A DNA stretch of 64,000 nucleotides. Source: Moringa oleifera. Taxonomy: Eukaryota; Streptophyta; Magnoliopsida; Brassicales; Moringaceae. The notes under the pieces were generated by a model. The model worked only from the letters and a program-made list of their open reading frames with translations, had not been told where the DNA came from and made no database searches. The stretch's first letter is position 1. Every line of letters starts with the position of its first letter. The position numbers and the translations under genes were made by a program. Of this stretch, positions 38,201-49,602 are shown in pieces. The DNA is taken from positions 7,817,001 through 7,881,000 of the forward strand of contig JAJFZO010000049.1 of assembly GCA_021397835.1 (NCBI GenBank). The letters run 5' to 3'.

Positions 38201-40291
38201 TTATGCAACCATCTCCGCCTCCCCACTTTCCGGGACTACAATGTCCAGCCTCATCATGGGCTTGTATTTTTGGGGGACTTCTGCTCCTGCTTGCATGCAC
38301 ACTTCAACAACAGCCGGAGCCTTACCATAAAACTTCTTGAGTGCGCTCCTCAAAGGAGGTCCCTTTGGGTCCTGTACATGCCAGACATAATTTGGGGGAA
38401 AAACTTCATCCACGGTAGCATCCTGCCAACCATGCTTACCGTCCCTCCACTGATGCTTGAATTCTCCACATAGCTTCGCATTGTGACCCCAGGGTCCTAC
38501 ATGAACCTCTGAACAATATCCACATGCTTTCACTGTATACTTCTTCATCAACCTCGTCAAACCTGATCTAACAGTCCCGTAAGCATCCAAGGTTTCTTTT
38601 GCAATCCTAGGTACATTCACCATGGGAGGAGGTGGATATTGCCCACAAGCACCATGTGTGTCAAGATCAAGGAGTGGTGATGAAGATGAATCTATAAAAC
38701 GCCAAGGCCTAGGCTCTTCGACAAATCCACCACGGTCAATCACTCTCTTTCCAATCATTCGGATAGGTTTAGTTCTTCTACGTGAAGGGTATGCTGGGAT
38801 GTCCACGCCAGCTTGGATGCATAGCTCCACAATAGCTGGAATCCTATCATAGTCAAACCGAGTCTCATGTTTGATGCGTCGACCAAATGGATCATAAAGG
38901 TGATATGACTCTATAGGAAGAAGTATGTCATTGATGGACCCCTTGACCCAAGAATGGAAGCTCCGACGCTTTGCACTAGTTGGACCATGGCAAGTCTGAA
39001 TGTGGTGTCCAGCCTGAGCAACATGGACTTCTGAGCACTCACTGCAGAAGAGCTGAAAACATATAAACATTTAAAGGTCTTCATCTGACCTTATAAGTTG
39101 CTCACTAGAGAACTTACAAGGACTTACAGCGAAACCATAACCCAGAAATAAACGACAATCTTTTACCTGCAACCATACACAGGAATGACATGCAAGATCT
39201 GTGCAAGCCCTTTAATCAAAACTTTCCAGGCATCTAGCACCTCGTAAGCAATGGGGATCAGCTCAGGTACTAGTAACCCATTTTTTGGAGGTTCTAGCGG
39301 CTTCTCTATGCCCATCTGTGCAAGTTTTTTATCCTTCCTCGCAGCTTGCTGGATTTTCTTTAAAGGAATGGGGTAAGGTTTCTTCTTTTTCTTGGGTAGT
39401 ATGGGTGGAAGATCCACATTTTGGGAATATAATTGTTGTTTCTTGACAGTGTGATGTTCTCTAGGACTCTGGCTGGAACAGAGGAAGGGTCCCAAAATTG
39501 CTGGCCCACCTTTCTGTAGCTGCTCATGCCCATATAGCAACTAGAATGAAACTCACATGTCAGATTCTAGAATAATTGTTGTAAGCCTCACTATCAAGGG
39601 CAGCAAACTGACAGACACATCATAAGTTTTAACATAACTAAGAGTGAGGGTAGGCACCCTTGATGACAATTACTACAGTCATAACTTTAGGTCTAGAGAG
39701 TGACACAACAAAAACAGCTACCATTCAGAAAAACTTAAAAAGAGAAAGTGTTGCCAGAAAAATTTCTGTGCATGACATGTGTTACCCATTATAAAGAAGT
39801 CTAAGGTCAACTGTTGAAGAGCTGGGAAGTAAATTCATAAATACACATATTCGTTCATTCACTTTGGAAATCAATTTTAGAACAAAACTAACTGAAAATA
39901 AAAGGGATGTATAGGGAAGAACATACACCTTAAAGCAAAGACCATAAGAACTTAGAGCTGACAATTGAGGCCTCTTAAAATCTGTGATTCCCAAGCAAAC
40001 AGCTGAAAGTAGAAGGTACCACAATATTTATCAGTGCGAAGAAACATTCTGTGCATACAAGATATAACTAGTTTTCAGTCACTTCTGTGGCGGTTCACTT
40101 TATCGTAAGTGTTATGAGTTACATGGTTGCCAGAGAGACAGAGACAGACACTCAAGACAGCATCCATGCTGAATTTGACATCTAATAGAAGATCCTGGCC
40201 AGAATTATAAGAGAAAGAGGAGCAAATCAAACTAACCTGTTTGAGGTGGACTCCATATGGTACAAGACAGTGCTGGTGGTGTCAGGAGCAT
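38201..40291 (-). CDS. APO1: APO1-like organelle RNA-binding protein, 447 aa, 4 exons
   Basis: Plant-specific APO proteins act in organelles; APO1 is needed for photosystem I accumulation and for splicing of chloroplast group II introns. Exons in transcript order: 40291-40237, 40002-39929, 39540-39167, 39041-38201 (1344 nt). The N-terminus (MLLTPPALSCTIWSPPQT) is Ser/Thr/Pro-rich and poor in acids, as in a transit peptide. A basic region follows (ILPKKKKKPYPIPLKKIQ). Two APO repeats carry Cys/His zinc-binding patterns: the first around 167-185 (CSECSEVHVAQAGHHIQTC) and the second around 341-359 (CGYCSEVHVGPWGHNAKLC). Each is followed by a PPxYxW- or YHLYD-like segment and an Ala-rich AIVELCIQAG helix. 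Length is close to the Arabidopsis protein as I recall it. No break is seen. Assignment to APO1 rather than APO2 to APO4 rests on overall resemblance. Confidence 0.9.
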
Positions 40292-43200
40292 TTATCTGGG
40301 AGACTTTCCTCTGAGTTTGTCACCTCCTTGCAAGAGAACCGGAGAAGAGGATCCAAGTAGTAGAATGTTATTTATTTATCTTTTTTGAGCATACCAAGTA
40401 GTAGAATTTTATGTTAACATTAAAACCTAATTATTAACATCTGTGAACTTTAAGCCGTAAGCCTCCAGACAAGGGTCAAGTTAGTCAACAAATTAGTTTA
40501 TGTTACTTCCTCTTCAAAAGAGACACAATTTCATCCTTCCTCACAATATCAATAAGTTACATCTGTTTTCCCTCCGCTGTGTGCTCTAAGTCAATACTTT
40601 AAATATACATCTAGCTAAGCTGAGTATTGTTTGGGAATCCAAGATTTTAAGAACTGTTGTTGCTACCATTGGTTAAATTAGATATTGCTTTTGATGAATT
40701 AGTTCTGCAATATACAAAAACATTACCAAGGTTGAAATTTCATAACTTTTCTCTAATTCCTAAATAAAAAAGAAAAAAAGAAAACATTTTGCTGAAGTTC
40801 AATCTTAGGATGAAAAGGTAGGCTTGTCCAAATAATAGCACTCGTTCTTTAGCCAACCAGGCTACCATGAAAAGCACATGTGTGATGCTATCAACAGTAA
40901 CACATTTTCTCCCTTTGCTTATCGGCCTAGTAACAGTCTTTCTAAAGCTTATTATTTCCCAGAATTAAATTGAAAATAAATAACTTATCGTATTACTTAA
41001 TCTTATTAGTTCCAAGAGACATGAAATAAATTTTGCATTTGGTTGAGGAATTGCAAGAAATAGATGCTATTTGATCAAGAAGCAATTTGGAAATGAACTC
41101 TATCTCTTGTTGTCTGGCCAATTAGTTTTTGTGGCACTGAAAAGTAGTGGCTTGTTAGTCGCCTGGCTTCAAATACTGACTGAGATTGCCATGTTTGAGT
41201 TGGTTCATTTTTGCAAGTAAGACATTCTTTGTTGTATCTGATTAACATTGCATCTCCACAGGAGTGTTGCTTCTGTTACTCATCCCGAATTCCCAGACAC
41301 CAATTACTCGTTCCTTATGCAAGAAAGATATAGTCATGTAGATGCAATCTATTGTTTCAAGGCTTGGGCTCTCAAGCAACGAAACCAGTGGACTTGGTCT
41401 TTTCGTCGAACGCATGGCGTGCAACGAAACCATGGGGAGACTATAGAAAAGCCGGTCCAGTTCACAATTATAACAAGGGAAATAGTACTCTTAGCTCCTA
41501 CGAGAAGAACAGAAGTAACAAATTTCGACTTGATTCATACAAACTGAACTGATTCAATCAGATTCCCTATGTATTTTGCTCAAATAACGTTAACAGAAGC
41601 TGGTACAGAAATAAATACCTTAAAACGAGTCTGAAAGAGAGAAGGGTAGAGTTCCCCCTTTCGGCAGTAGGCTTAAGCAGATGCGAGCAATCTCCTGCAG
41701 GACTTGTGAAGCTTCTCTGGCTTCCAGGCTTTCAGGTCTCAAATTTGCGAACTAGAATATCATAAAAACAATGCGAGCAAGCTTTTTGCTTTAACTTGTG
41801 ATATGCTTAATTTGGCAGGAGATAGCTTTTGTTTTTTAAAAAAAAAAAAAAATCATGTGTATGATATTTTTTTATATACTAATTTTTTTCATTCAATTTA
41901 TCAATTTTTATTATTAAGATTTAATTACTTTTTATTAAATTTAACAGTGAAAGTAAAATTACATTATATTTATTAGATATGTTCAATATTTTATAAATGT
42001 TTAGTTTTTTATTTTTAAGTACATATAAAAAATTCTTAAAATTCATCCAAATCTTGGTTTAAATTTTTTCGTTTTAATTTTTTAATTATGCATTTAAAAT
42101 TTTAATTTGATTTAATTTAAATTTTAGATCATATTATTATAAAAATAATAATATTTTTGTTATAAAATACCTCAAAAATAATTAAATAAATTATACATTT
42201 TATTTTAAGTTTATCTTTTAATTTATGAACTATTTTTAATAATTTTTTATAATATAAAAATAAATAAATAAAAATAATATCCAAAAAATTTTATCTTCAA
42301 CATTCCTCTAGGATCGTGTAAAATTTTAATTTAAAATTTATTATATAAAATCTATAATTAAAATATTTTTAATTTTTAAATTTTTTGATAAATTTTAAAG
42401 TGACTCTCATTAAAAGTTTGAATGTACAATTAACAAATTAAATTAATGAGATTTAAATTGAAATAAGTTCAGTTTTTTATTTTCATTTTTTATTTTTACT
42501 ATTTATTTATATATTAAATTTTTTATGTAAATTTATAGAATTATTAAAATAATCTATTAAACCGAAATATATCAAGTTTATTGCATCCACTAGAATAAGA
42601 TCACATGTGATTTACATAAAAGTTATTAAATTTAAATTATATAAAACTCAATAAAATAGTTTATAAAAAGAAAACATGCAGCAATTGAGGATAATACAGA
42701 TACCCATCAACCAAATATGGGTGTTAAAATGTTTGTTTCCTCGAGTTTTTGAAATTAGTGATGCAAATGGTAATTTTTTTTCGTTTAATAGTGAAATTTT
42801 AGTGACACATGTCGCATCTTGTACAATGTTAGTTAAATTGAAACCCTAAACAATGAATTTGCTATGTCGTATTTGATTTGCAAATTTTTGAATATCCATG
42901 TTTTTTAAAATTTTTAAAAATTTGTATTCGTTAATTAAATACTTAAGTAAATAAGTTCCATAAAAATTTATTTAAAATTTTTAGATAAATAAATTTTCAT
43001 GTTTGATTCATCAATAAAGTTGTCAAAAATCATCTCTTTTTTCATTTATATTTTTCGTTATTATTTCTACTCTTTTAAAAGTATAATTTATATTATTTTT
43101 TATTTTATTAATTAATATTAAAAATTTAATCAAACATACATTAATTAAATTTTTAATTTTCATTAAACATATTAATCTTGAAAAACTAGAATTTAAGTAA

Positions 43201-43670
43201 AAGATGAAAAAGATATAAAATATAAAAAATTTTAATAACAAGTATATTAAAAAAACATATATTAGTCTTATTTTATTTAATGAAATACACAAAATAAATC
43301 ATGCGGTTAGTAAGACATCAACTTAAGGCACGTTGATTAAGAATGAATGACCTAAAAATTTAAAAGAAAAATTATGGAATAAAATCTACAAAACATCACA
43401 TTAAATTTAAAATTAAAAAATTAATCAATTTTTTTTACTTAGATGAGTCACAAATTAAGCTGCTTTTTTAAAAAGGTTTCGTCGTGCTACTTTTAATGCA
43501 GAACAATGTTAATGCAGAACAATGTATAATTTCATTATTCTCGAGATAAAACAATTCAAAAATATTCGTTTCAAATATTTTATAAAAGATAGGTGAACGA
43601 AAGTATTTATACTTTTAAAATGGTACTTGAGACCTCAAAAGAAAAGCAAAAAAAAAAAAAAAAGGGGGGG
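40292..43670. other. APO1-like upstream region, then AT-rich spacer
   Basis: 40292 to about 41750 has gene-like composition. On the minus strand 41745-41630 resembles a non-coding first exon ending at a donor (TTTTAAG followed by GTATTT), which could splice toward the APO1-like start. A 99-codon open stretch at 41248-41547 (+) overlaps a 63-codon ATG frame at 41433-41242 (-); neither matches a family I know. From about 41830 to 43600 the DNA is extremely AT-rich with no gene. Confidence 0.4.
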
Positions 43671-43675
43671 AAAGT

Positions 43676-44410
43676 TTATGGGATAGTGGAAGGTAACTCA
43701 AGAAGATTTTTGGAATGACAATTATGTAGTAGGGTAAGCTGAGCTTCTGGGAAGCTTACCAGCATACTGAAGGAGTTGTAAAGGGGGGGAAAGGCTGCTG
43801 TATATATAGGAACTTAAGGGAGAAAGAGCTGCTTATGTTGTGTTTATTGTGACGTGCAAAGCCTCTATTTATAAGTGAAATGGGTGAGCACATTACGAGA
43901 AATAAGAGATAAAGCTGACATATGGAAGACATGTAAGGTTGCTCTTAGGATGCGGATGCTGTGGATGATTGGTGCCACATTATCATGAGACGTGGCCTCT
44001 AGTAACTAAGCCAAGCAATGTGGCTTGTGTTTATTGGGAGGTCATAAGAAGATTCAAGTGGGTCAGCTACAATAAGTACGTGTACAAAGAGGCCTGGAGG
44101 AAGACTCAGTCTTATATTGACCATGTATTCTTTTGTATGGTTATTCATTTTTAATTTAAAAATAATTGAGGTGTTGCTTGGTCCAAGTTCGAGTCAAGCT
44201 TGACACACAAGTCGATTAGATGGATGATGATGGTGCAGTGCGTATGGTAGACTTAAATTGGTCTATCTCTAATCTCTTCTATAAAAGTGCGTTGCCCCTT
44301 GAGGTTTAAACCCATTTCATACCACACCTTATGCGCAACTCTAAAGGGTTATATCTACTAGATGTGAGATTTATAAGAAAATGGTATATCAATGAATCTT
44401 TCATTGCATC
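43676..44410. repeat. diverged direct repeat, copy A
   Basis: About 735 bases that align in order with copy B at 48078-48745. Shared blocks include the GAAGCTTA core after a TAAGCT, GTTGTATATA-like DNA, GAGATAAAG, ATGGAAGACATG, GGTGCCACAT, CAAGCCAA, GTTTATTG, and GATGTGAGATTTATAA near the right end. Identity by eye is moderate and interrupted by indels. No coding sequence. It could be a decayed LTR or another dispersed element; I see no primer-binding site after it. Confidence 0.65.
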
Positions 44411-45407
44411 TTTCTAATAATTTTAAATTCACTTTTGTCCAACAATCCCACACTTGAATTTTAAACTAGTTTTCATTGAATAACTATAAAAAAAACATAA
44501 GATTATGCATAAGAAAAAGTATCTATCAATTTGAACCGCTGTATAGTAAAAATACTTTAGAACATACTAAACTAACTCATAGTTTTGAACTTTATCTCTA
44601 ATAATATCCCACATATAACCTCTTTATGATGTAGTTAAAAAAAAATGTGCTTCATGCTCATGCACATCATTCTCGATATAGTGAATACTCTAGTAAATTT
44701 TACCAAAAATTCCATAGGAAGCGGTCACACTTTCACATTTACATAAGTTAGTGTATCAAAAGTGTTCTTGTAACTAAGTATTCTACTCTACATAAAGTAA
44801 AAAACTCATTAAGAATTGGTAATTAACTTAACATTTTCTTTCGCTTTAAGATTTTATAATTCATCTCATATCATTCCATGACTTATTATTACCCTTTAAA
44901 CTTACTTTTCTAGGATCTCTAGTTTATAGGTTGGTTTATCATCATGAGTAACTCATCGTTATCTAACATCAGTTTTATTCCTCTCAAAGTTTTAAAGAAT
45001 TTTTCTCTAGTTATTCTTTTCATTAAAATATTAGAGACTGTACATGATCTAATATAAAAGCTCATGCAAGAAAAAACTCTTTAACAATATTATATTTATG
45101 TTGTATTTAACGCCTCTTACCATTATAATAATGGTTTTGAATTTTTGCAATAGCAGCGATACGATCATTGATCAATCAAGACGATTGCTCTCAGTCTTTC
45201 TCAAAACGGGATCTCAGCTAGCGGGCTTCTTAACTAGCCTCATCACTAGCAATAGTTAGCATTATCGTCTTAGATTCATCATAAATTGAGCCAAAATAAT
45301 CTGCTTCTTAGCTTGCAAGGCATGCAGCTGTGAAGGGTAGAAGTGGCCACCCATGTTTTCATGCAAAGGAATCAAAGGCCTTGGTGACCGCCAATAGTCA
45401 TCACCAG

Positions 45408-45518
45408 GGTTGGTTGCTTAGCAACTGCTAATGGCCATTGCCAAGGTTGGTTACTTGGCGATCGCTTATGGTTGTTGCTAAGGTTGGCTACTTGGCAACT
45501 GCTTATGGCTGTCTCTAA
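45408..45518. repeat. 37-bp minisatellite, 3 units
   Basis: Units at 45408-45444, 45445-45481 and 45482-45518, each starting GGTTGGYTRCTTRGC and ending with a TAA- or CAA-like tail. Partial and degenerate copies extend on both sides (about 45380-45545), and related GGCTACC/GGCAACC words continue to about 45720. The block is much more GC-rich than its surroundings. Confidence 0.85.
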
Positions 45519-46084
45519 GGCCGCCTAAGTTGGCTACTTACATGCCTTTATGTAAAGGCAGCCAATGGTGGTTGCAACCACCCTGCATCATGTATGTCTT
45601 TGCAAGCGAAGGCAACCAAAGGTCGTCGCAAATGCTGCCAAGGCTACCAAGGCTACCTTTACATATGAAGGCAGTGAGAGGCGTTGGATGCCTACATGCC
45701 TTTGTACTTGGCTACCACTCGAAAGCGATCACTAAGAGTAGCTAACACAGGGAAGGTGTCATTCCGTAGCTACTGATCGACTTCAGTTCGGCTGTCATTA
45801 GGTCCTTTTAAATCTAAGGTAGAAGCCTTAATTTTTTTTTTCATTTCCCGTGAACATCACCTCTTATTTCTCTTGCATTTTGATTGTCTTTACATCTCTT
45901 TCTCTCAGTCCAGCTAGCCTCTTAATCTCTGCCATTTTCTCCCTCAATTTTCTCCATTGTGAACTACCATCTTCTCTTTCTTTCTGTGAGGTTGCCCTCT
46001 TTTTTTGATTATTTTTATAGGTAATGATAAAAATTTTGGTTAATGATATTGATTGTTGGAAGATTTTATGTACAAATATTATGA

Positions 46085-47085
46085 TTAAATTTGGTAATTA
46101 TAGATATTAGTTAGATGTGAATTAAATTTTGTAGTTGTTATTTTAATTTTTTAATAAATTTAATTTTTGCTAAATTAGTTAGATAATAGTTTTATTAGGT
46201 TGTAATTTGAAATAAATAATTTAATTTGATTTATGAATTTAAATTTGTTGAATGTTAATTAAATTTTGTATCTATTAATTTTATTTGTTAATAAATTTAA
46301 TTTATGTTGGATTAGTTAGAAAATAATTTAATTAGATCGTAATTTGAGATAAGTAATTTAATTAAATTTTTATAACTTTAAATTAGTTAGATGTTAATTA
46401 AATTTTGTATAGTTGTTAATTTTATTTGTTAATAAATTTAGTTTATGTTAAATATTTAGAAAATAATTTAATTAGATTGCAATTTGAGATAAGTAAGTTA
46501 ATTAGAATTTGGTGAAAATCAAATTAGTTAGATGTTAATTAAATTTTATAGTTATTAATTTTATTTGTTAATTAATTTAGTGTATATTAGATTAGATATA
46601 TAATAGTGTAATTAGATTGTAATTTAAAATAAATAATTTAGTTAAGTTTTGTAGTTGTTAATTTTACTTTTAATAAATTTAGTTTATGTTAAATTAGTTA
46701 GAAAATAATTTAATTGTATTGTAATTTGAGATAAGTAATTTAATTATTTTTTTTAAAAAATTAAATTAGTTAGATGTTAATTAAATTTTTGCAGTTGTTA
46801 ATTTCATTTGTTTAATAAATTTAATTTAATTTATGTTAGATTAGATAGATAATGATTTAATTAAATTGAAAATTGAGATAAATAATTTAATTAATTTTTT
46901 ATTAAAATTAAATTAGTTAGATGTTGATTAAATTTTGTAGTTCTTAATTTATTTTTTTAATAAATTTAGTTTATATTAGATTAGCTAGATAATAGTTTAA
47001 TTAGCTTGTAATTTGTAATAAATAATTTAATCAAATTTTAATAAAAATTAAATTAATTAGATGTTAATTGTTAGTGTAGATGTAA
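46085..47085. repeat. AT-rich degenerate tandem array, unit about 136 bp, about 7 units
   Basis: A phrase close to TTAGATGTTAATTAAATTTT recurs near 46110, 46248, 46385, 46520, 46767, 46915 and 47055. It is followed each time by a TTAATTTTATTTGTTAATAA-type segment, then a TAGAAAATAATTTAATTAG-type segment and a GTAATTTGAGATAAGTAA-type segment. Spacing is mostly 135-150 bp. One unit near 46640 lacks its first half. Units differ by many substitutions, so the array is old. Confidence 0.8.
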
Positions 47086-47828
47086 TTATATGTTAGTTTT
47101 TAATTTACAATTATTGGTTGTTGTTAGTATATTATTTGTTAATTAAATAATTACATTAGATAACTATTACTTATGTTGAAGAAATTTAAGTATATGTTAA
47201 TTAACTAAATTAATTAATTATATGATAATAATCAAATATTATTGTTAGTAAAATTGATCTTAAGACATATTTTTTAGCTACATTGTTTGAGAATTATTAA
47301 TGAATATTTATTTTCAGTTACGTGTTTGTACATATATTATCTTTTCATTTATTTGGTGAAATGTGTATTGATCTAAATATCCATTGTATTGCATTTTCAT
47401 CATGTATTTCAAAGGATTTTAGTTTAATTTTCAAAAAAAAAATTTGTCAATTTTTTTATAAGTCTGTCAAACTAACTTAAACTTATTAACTTTATCAACA
47501 TGATTAGATAAAAGGTTAAGAGAGACGAGGTGACTTCGAAGGAATAGATAAGTACTCCGGAGGGAGAGATCCATGAATGGCATCTTCGCTTCCACATATC
47601 CATAATGAAGATAACGATACAACTACACCATTTCCTTTTGAGAAGCACTCCCCATCATCGTTTGGTAGTTAAATGTAATTTTTCTATGAACGTTGTATTA
47701 TGAGAACAAAAGATAATATTGTATTTATTATTTTTTAAATAAATTTTATACAATTTTATTTTTTAATTTAATTATAATATAAAAATTAATTTTATTTTAA
47801 ATTTTTTTATCATTTTAATCATTAGTTA

Positions 47829-48082
47829 ACAATCGATTCGCATTCATCGCTAGTTTAACGATCGAGTTGCATCTATTGTTAGTTTAGTGATCGATTTGCA
47901 TCTATCACTAATCGATCATTTAAATAGCGACTGATACAAAATTCGATTGTTATTTTTTTTTATGATAACCATTTTAACTATAATTTTTTTGTCGCTAATT
48001 TATCATTAAAAATTTTAGCAACAAATTTTTTTAGTTTAGCCATGAAAATATTGGTTGCTAAATCTGAATTTTTTTGGTAGTG
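47829..48082. mobile_element. CACTA-like transposon terminus with 29-bp subterminal repeats
   Basis: The sequence ends TTTTTTTGGTAGTG at 48069-48082; its complement begins CACTACCAAAAAAA, the form of CACTA (En/Spm) terminal inverted repeats. Just inside lie TAGCAACAAA/TTGCTAAAT words and three 29-bp tandem units at 47829-47857, 47858-47886 and 47887-47915 (each with CGATYGMKTTGCATYTAT-like DNA). Subterminal repeats of this kind are typical of CACTA elements. I did not find the opposite terminus in the window, so this may be a fragment. No transposase is visible. Confidence 0.55.
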
Positions 48083-48745
48083 GATACTAGAGGTTAAACT
48101 CAAGGAGATGTCTAGAATGGCAGCTGGTTGGTTAGGTAAGCTAAGCTTCTTGGAAGCTTAGCAATATATCAAAGGAGCTATACAGGAGGGGAGACTGGAG
48201 AGGCTGTTGTATATACAGAAACTCGAGGGAAAGGGACCTTTTTGTGTAACGTTTATTATCAGGTGTAGAGCTTTTCTTTATACGCAAACTGGTCACCACG
48301 TTGTGGGGAGATAAAGAGATAAAGCACTTACACATGGAAGACATGCAAGATTGCTCCCGGGATGTGGATGTTATGGATAAACAAGTGACTGGTGCCACAT
48401 TCCGTGAGACGAGGTCTTTGATGATCAAGCCAAGGGACATGACCTATGTTTATTGAGAGGTCAAAAGAAACATGGGCCGGCAGGCTGGAACAGGTTAGTG
48501 TATAAGAAAGCTCAGTGGAAGACTCCATTTTTTAAAATTTTAAAAAATAAAATAAAATTTAATTTCAAAAATTAAAATACCAATTGGACGGATGACGATA
48601 CGTGTGTGTGGTAAATCCACATAGATCTTTTTTAATTTTCTTTCACAAAAAAGAAATATCTTAGAATTAAATCTAAGTCACACTTAACACCGTATATATG
48701 AGATGTGAGATTTATAAAGAAAGAGTATATCAAAACACATTTCTT
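48078..48745. repeat. diverged direct repeat, copy B
   Basis: Counterpart of copy A at 43676-44410, same orientation. It starts immediately after the CACTA-like end. Matching blocks appear in the same order, ending in GATGTGAGATTTATAAAG near 48708. It is somewhat shorter, with an AT-rich replacement near 48530-48580. Non-coding. Confidence 0.65.
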
Positions 48746-49071
48746 TTCATTTTTCAACTCATCTTTAGTGTTTACTTCGTAAGCAGATGCAACGACCCAA
48801 AACTATAGAACGCCAAGGAAAACACCGAAGAGACAAAAAGCTCATGTGGGGACTTTTATAGTTATCTCCGACCATCACCAATATGTAAACATTTTTGTGA
48901 TGTCAACATATCTCAAAATTAATATACATTTCATTTTTGTTTTGCTCCAAACAGTATGCCTAAAAGATAGTGCCACACGTTCACCAATTTAGAGATGTTT
49001 CATCCATTTCACAACGTTCTAAGTGTTATTGTAGAGGAATACAAATATGGATTCCATGAGAGAGAGAAAGA
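48746..49071. other. 3' flank of the inhibitor gene
   Basis: AT-rich DNA directly downstream of the inhibitor stop codon on the minus strand, which should include its 3' UTR. No other feature is seen. Confidence 0.5.
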
Positions 49072-49602
49072 TCATCCTGTGAGGAGCTTGGAGACGGCAA
49101 CACAAATTTCACAAAGAGCTTTCAAATTCCAATTCATGGTGGCCAGTGGATTCTTATTAGGATAGGCAGCTTGGCAATCATCAGCGGCACGAGAAGCGCG
49201 GCTTGCTAATCCAGACAGAGTAAAGAAAGTCTCAGAGTTCAAATCATTGAAAGACTGCTCAAGAGCCGAGACAGCTCTCCGGTAGTCCCAGCTGCATCTT
49301 TTGAGAGGAGCATGCTGCTCTGCAGAGGAGTTATGGAGCAGCTTTGATATCCGGTGTTGGGTGGAGGTGGCGTTGAGGTAGGCTAAGCCAAAGGAGACGT
49401 AGGCAAGCGTGTAGGGATCAGCATGTGGGGTGCGTGGATCAGAGTTGAGAGCATCCGCACAGAACGTGGGGTTTGACGTTTGGTTACAGACATTAACGAC
49501 TAATTCTATGGGATTTTCAGCAGCTCCTCCTATCAACAACACCAAGAAGAAGAAGGAGAAGGTGCAGATGAGAAAGCAAGAAAGCAGATGAGATAAGGCC
49601 AT
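49072..49602 (-). CDS. invertase/pectin methylesterase inhibitor family protein, 176 aa, single exon
   Basis: Secreted four-helix-bundle inhibitor; family members block either cell-wall/vacuolar invertase or pectin methylesterase, and sequence alone does not say which. I start at MALSHLLSC (49602) because it gives a clean signal peptide (hydrophobic core ICTFSFFFLVLLIGG, cut probably before ENPIEL). An upstream in-frame ATG at 49644 would add 14 charged residues. The mature part has the family's four-Cys pattern: NVC-x(7)-FC for the N-terminal hairpin, then KRC and DDC for the second disulfide, plus a Cys pair near the end (LCEIC). Sites NAT and NSS may be N-glycosylated. It is intronless and normal in length. 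It lies about 1.8 kb from the pectin-synthesis GAUT gene; a functional link is only a guess. Confidence 0.9.
   Translation of the reverse strand: MALSHLLSCFLICTFSFFFLVLLIGGAAENPIELVVNVCNQTSNPTFCADALNSDPRTPHADPYTLAYVSFGLAYLNATSTQHRISKLLHNSSAEQHAPLKRCSWDYRRAVSALEQSFNDLNSETFFTLSGLASRASRAADDCQAAYPNKNPLATMNWNLKALCEICVAVSKLLTG

Noticed and set aside
44100..44220. TTCGAGTC-like word considered as a tRNA B box.
   Set aside because: No matching A box or cloverleaf at the right distance. No tRNA or rRNA gene was found in the window.
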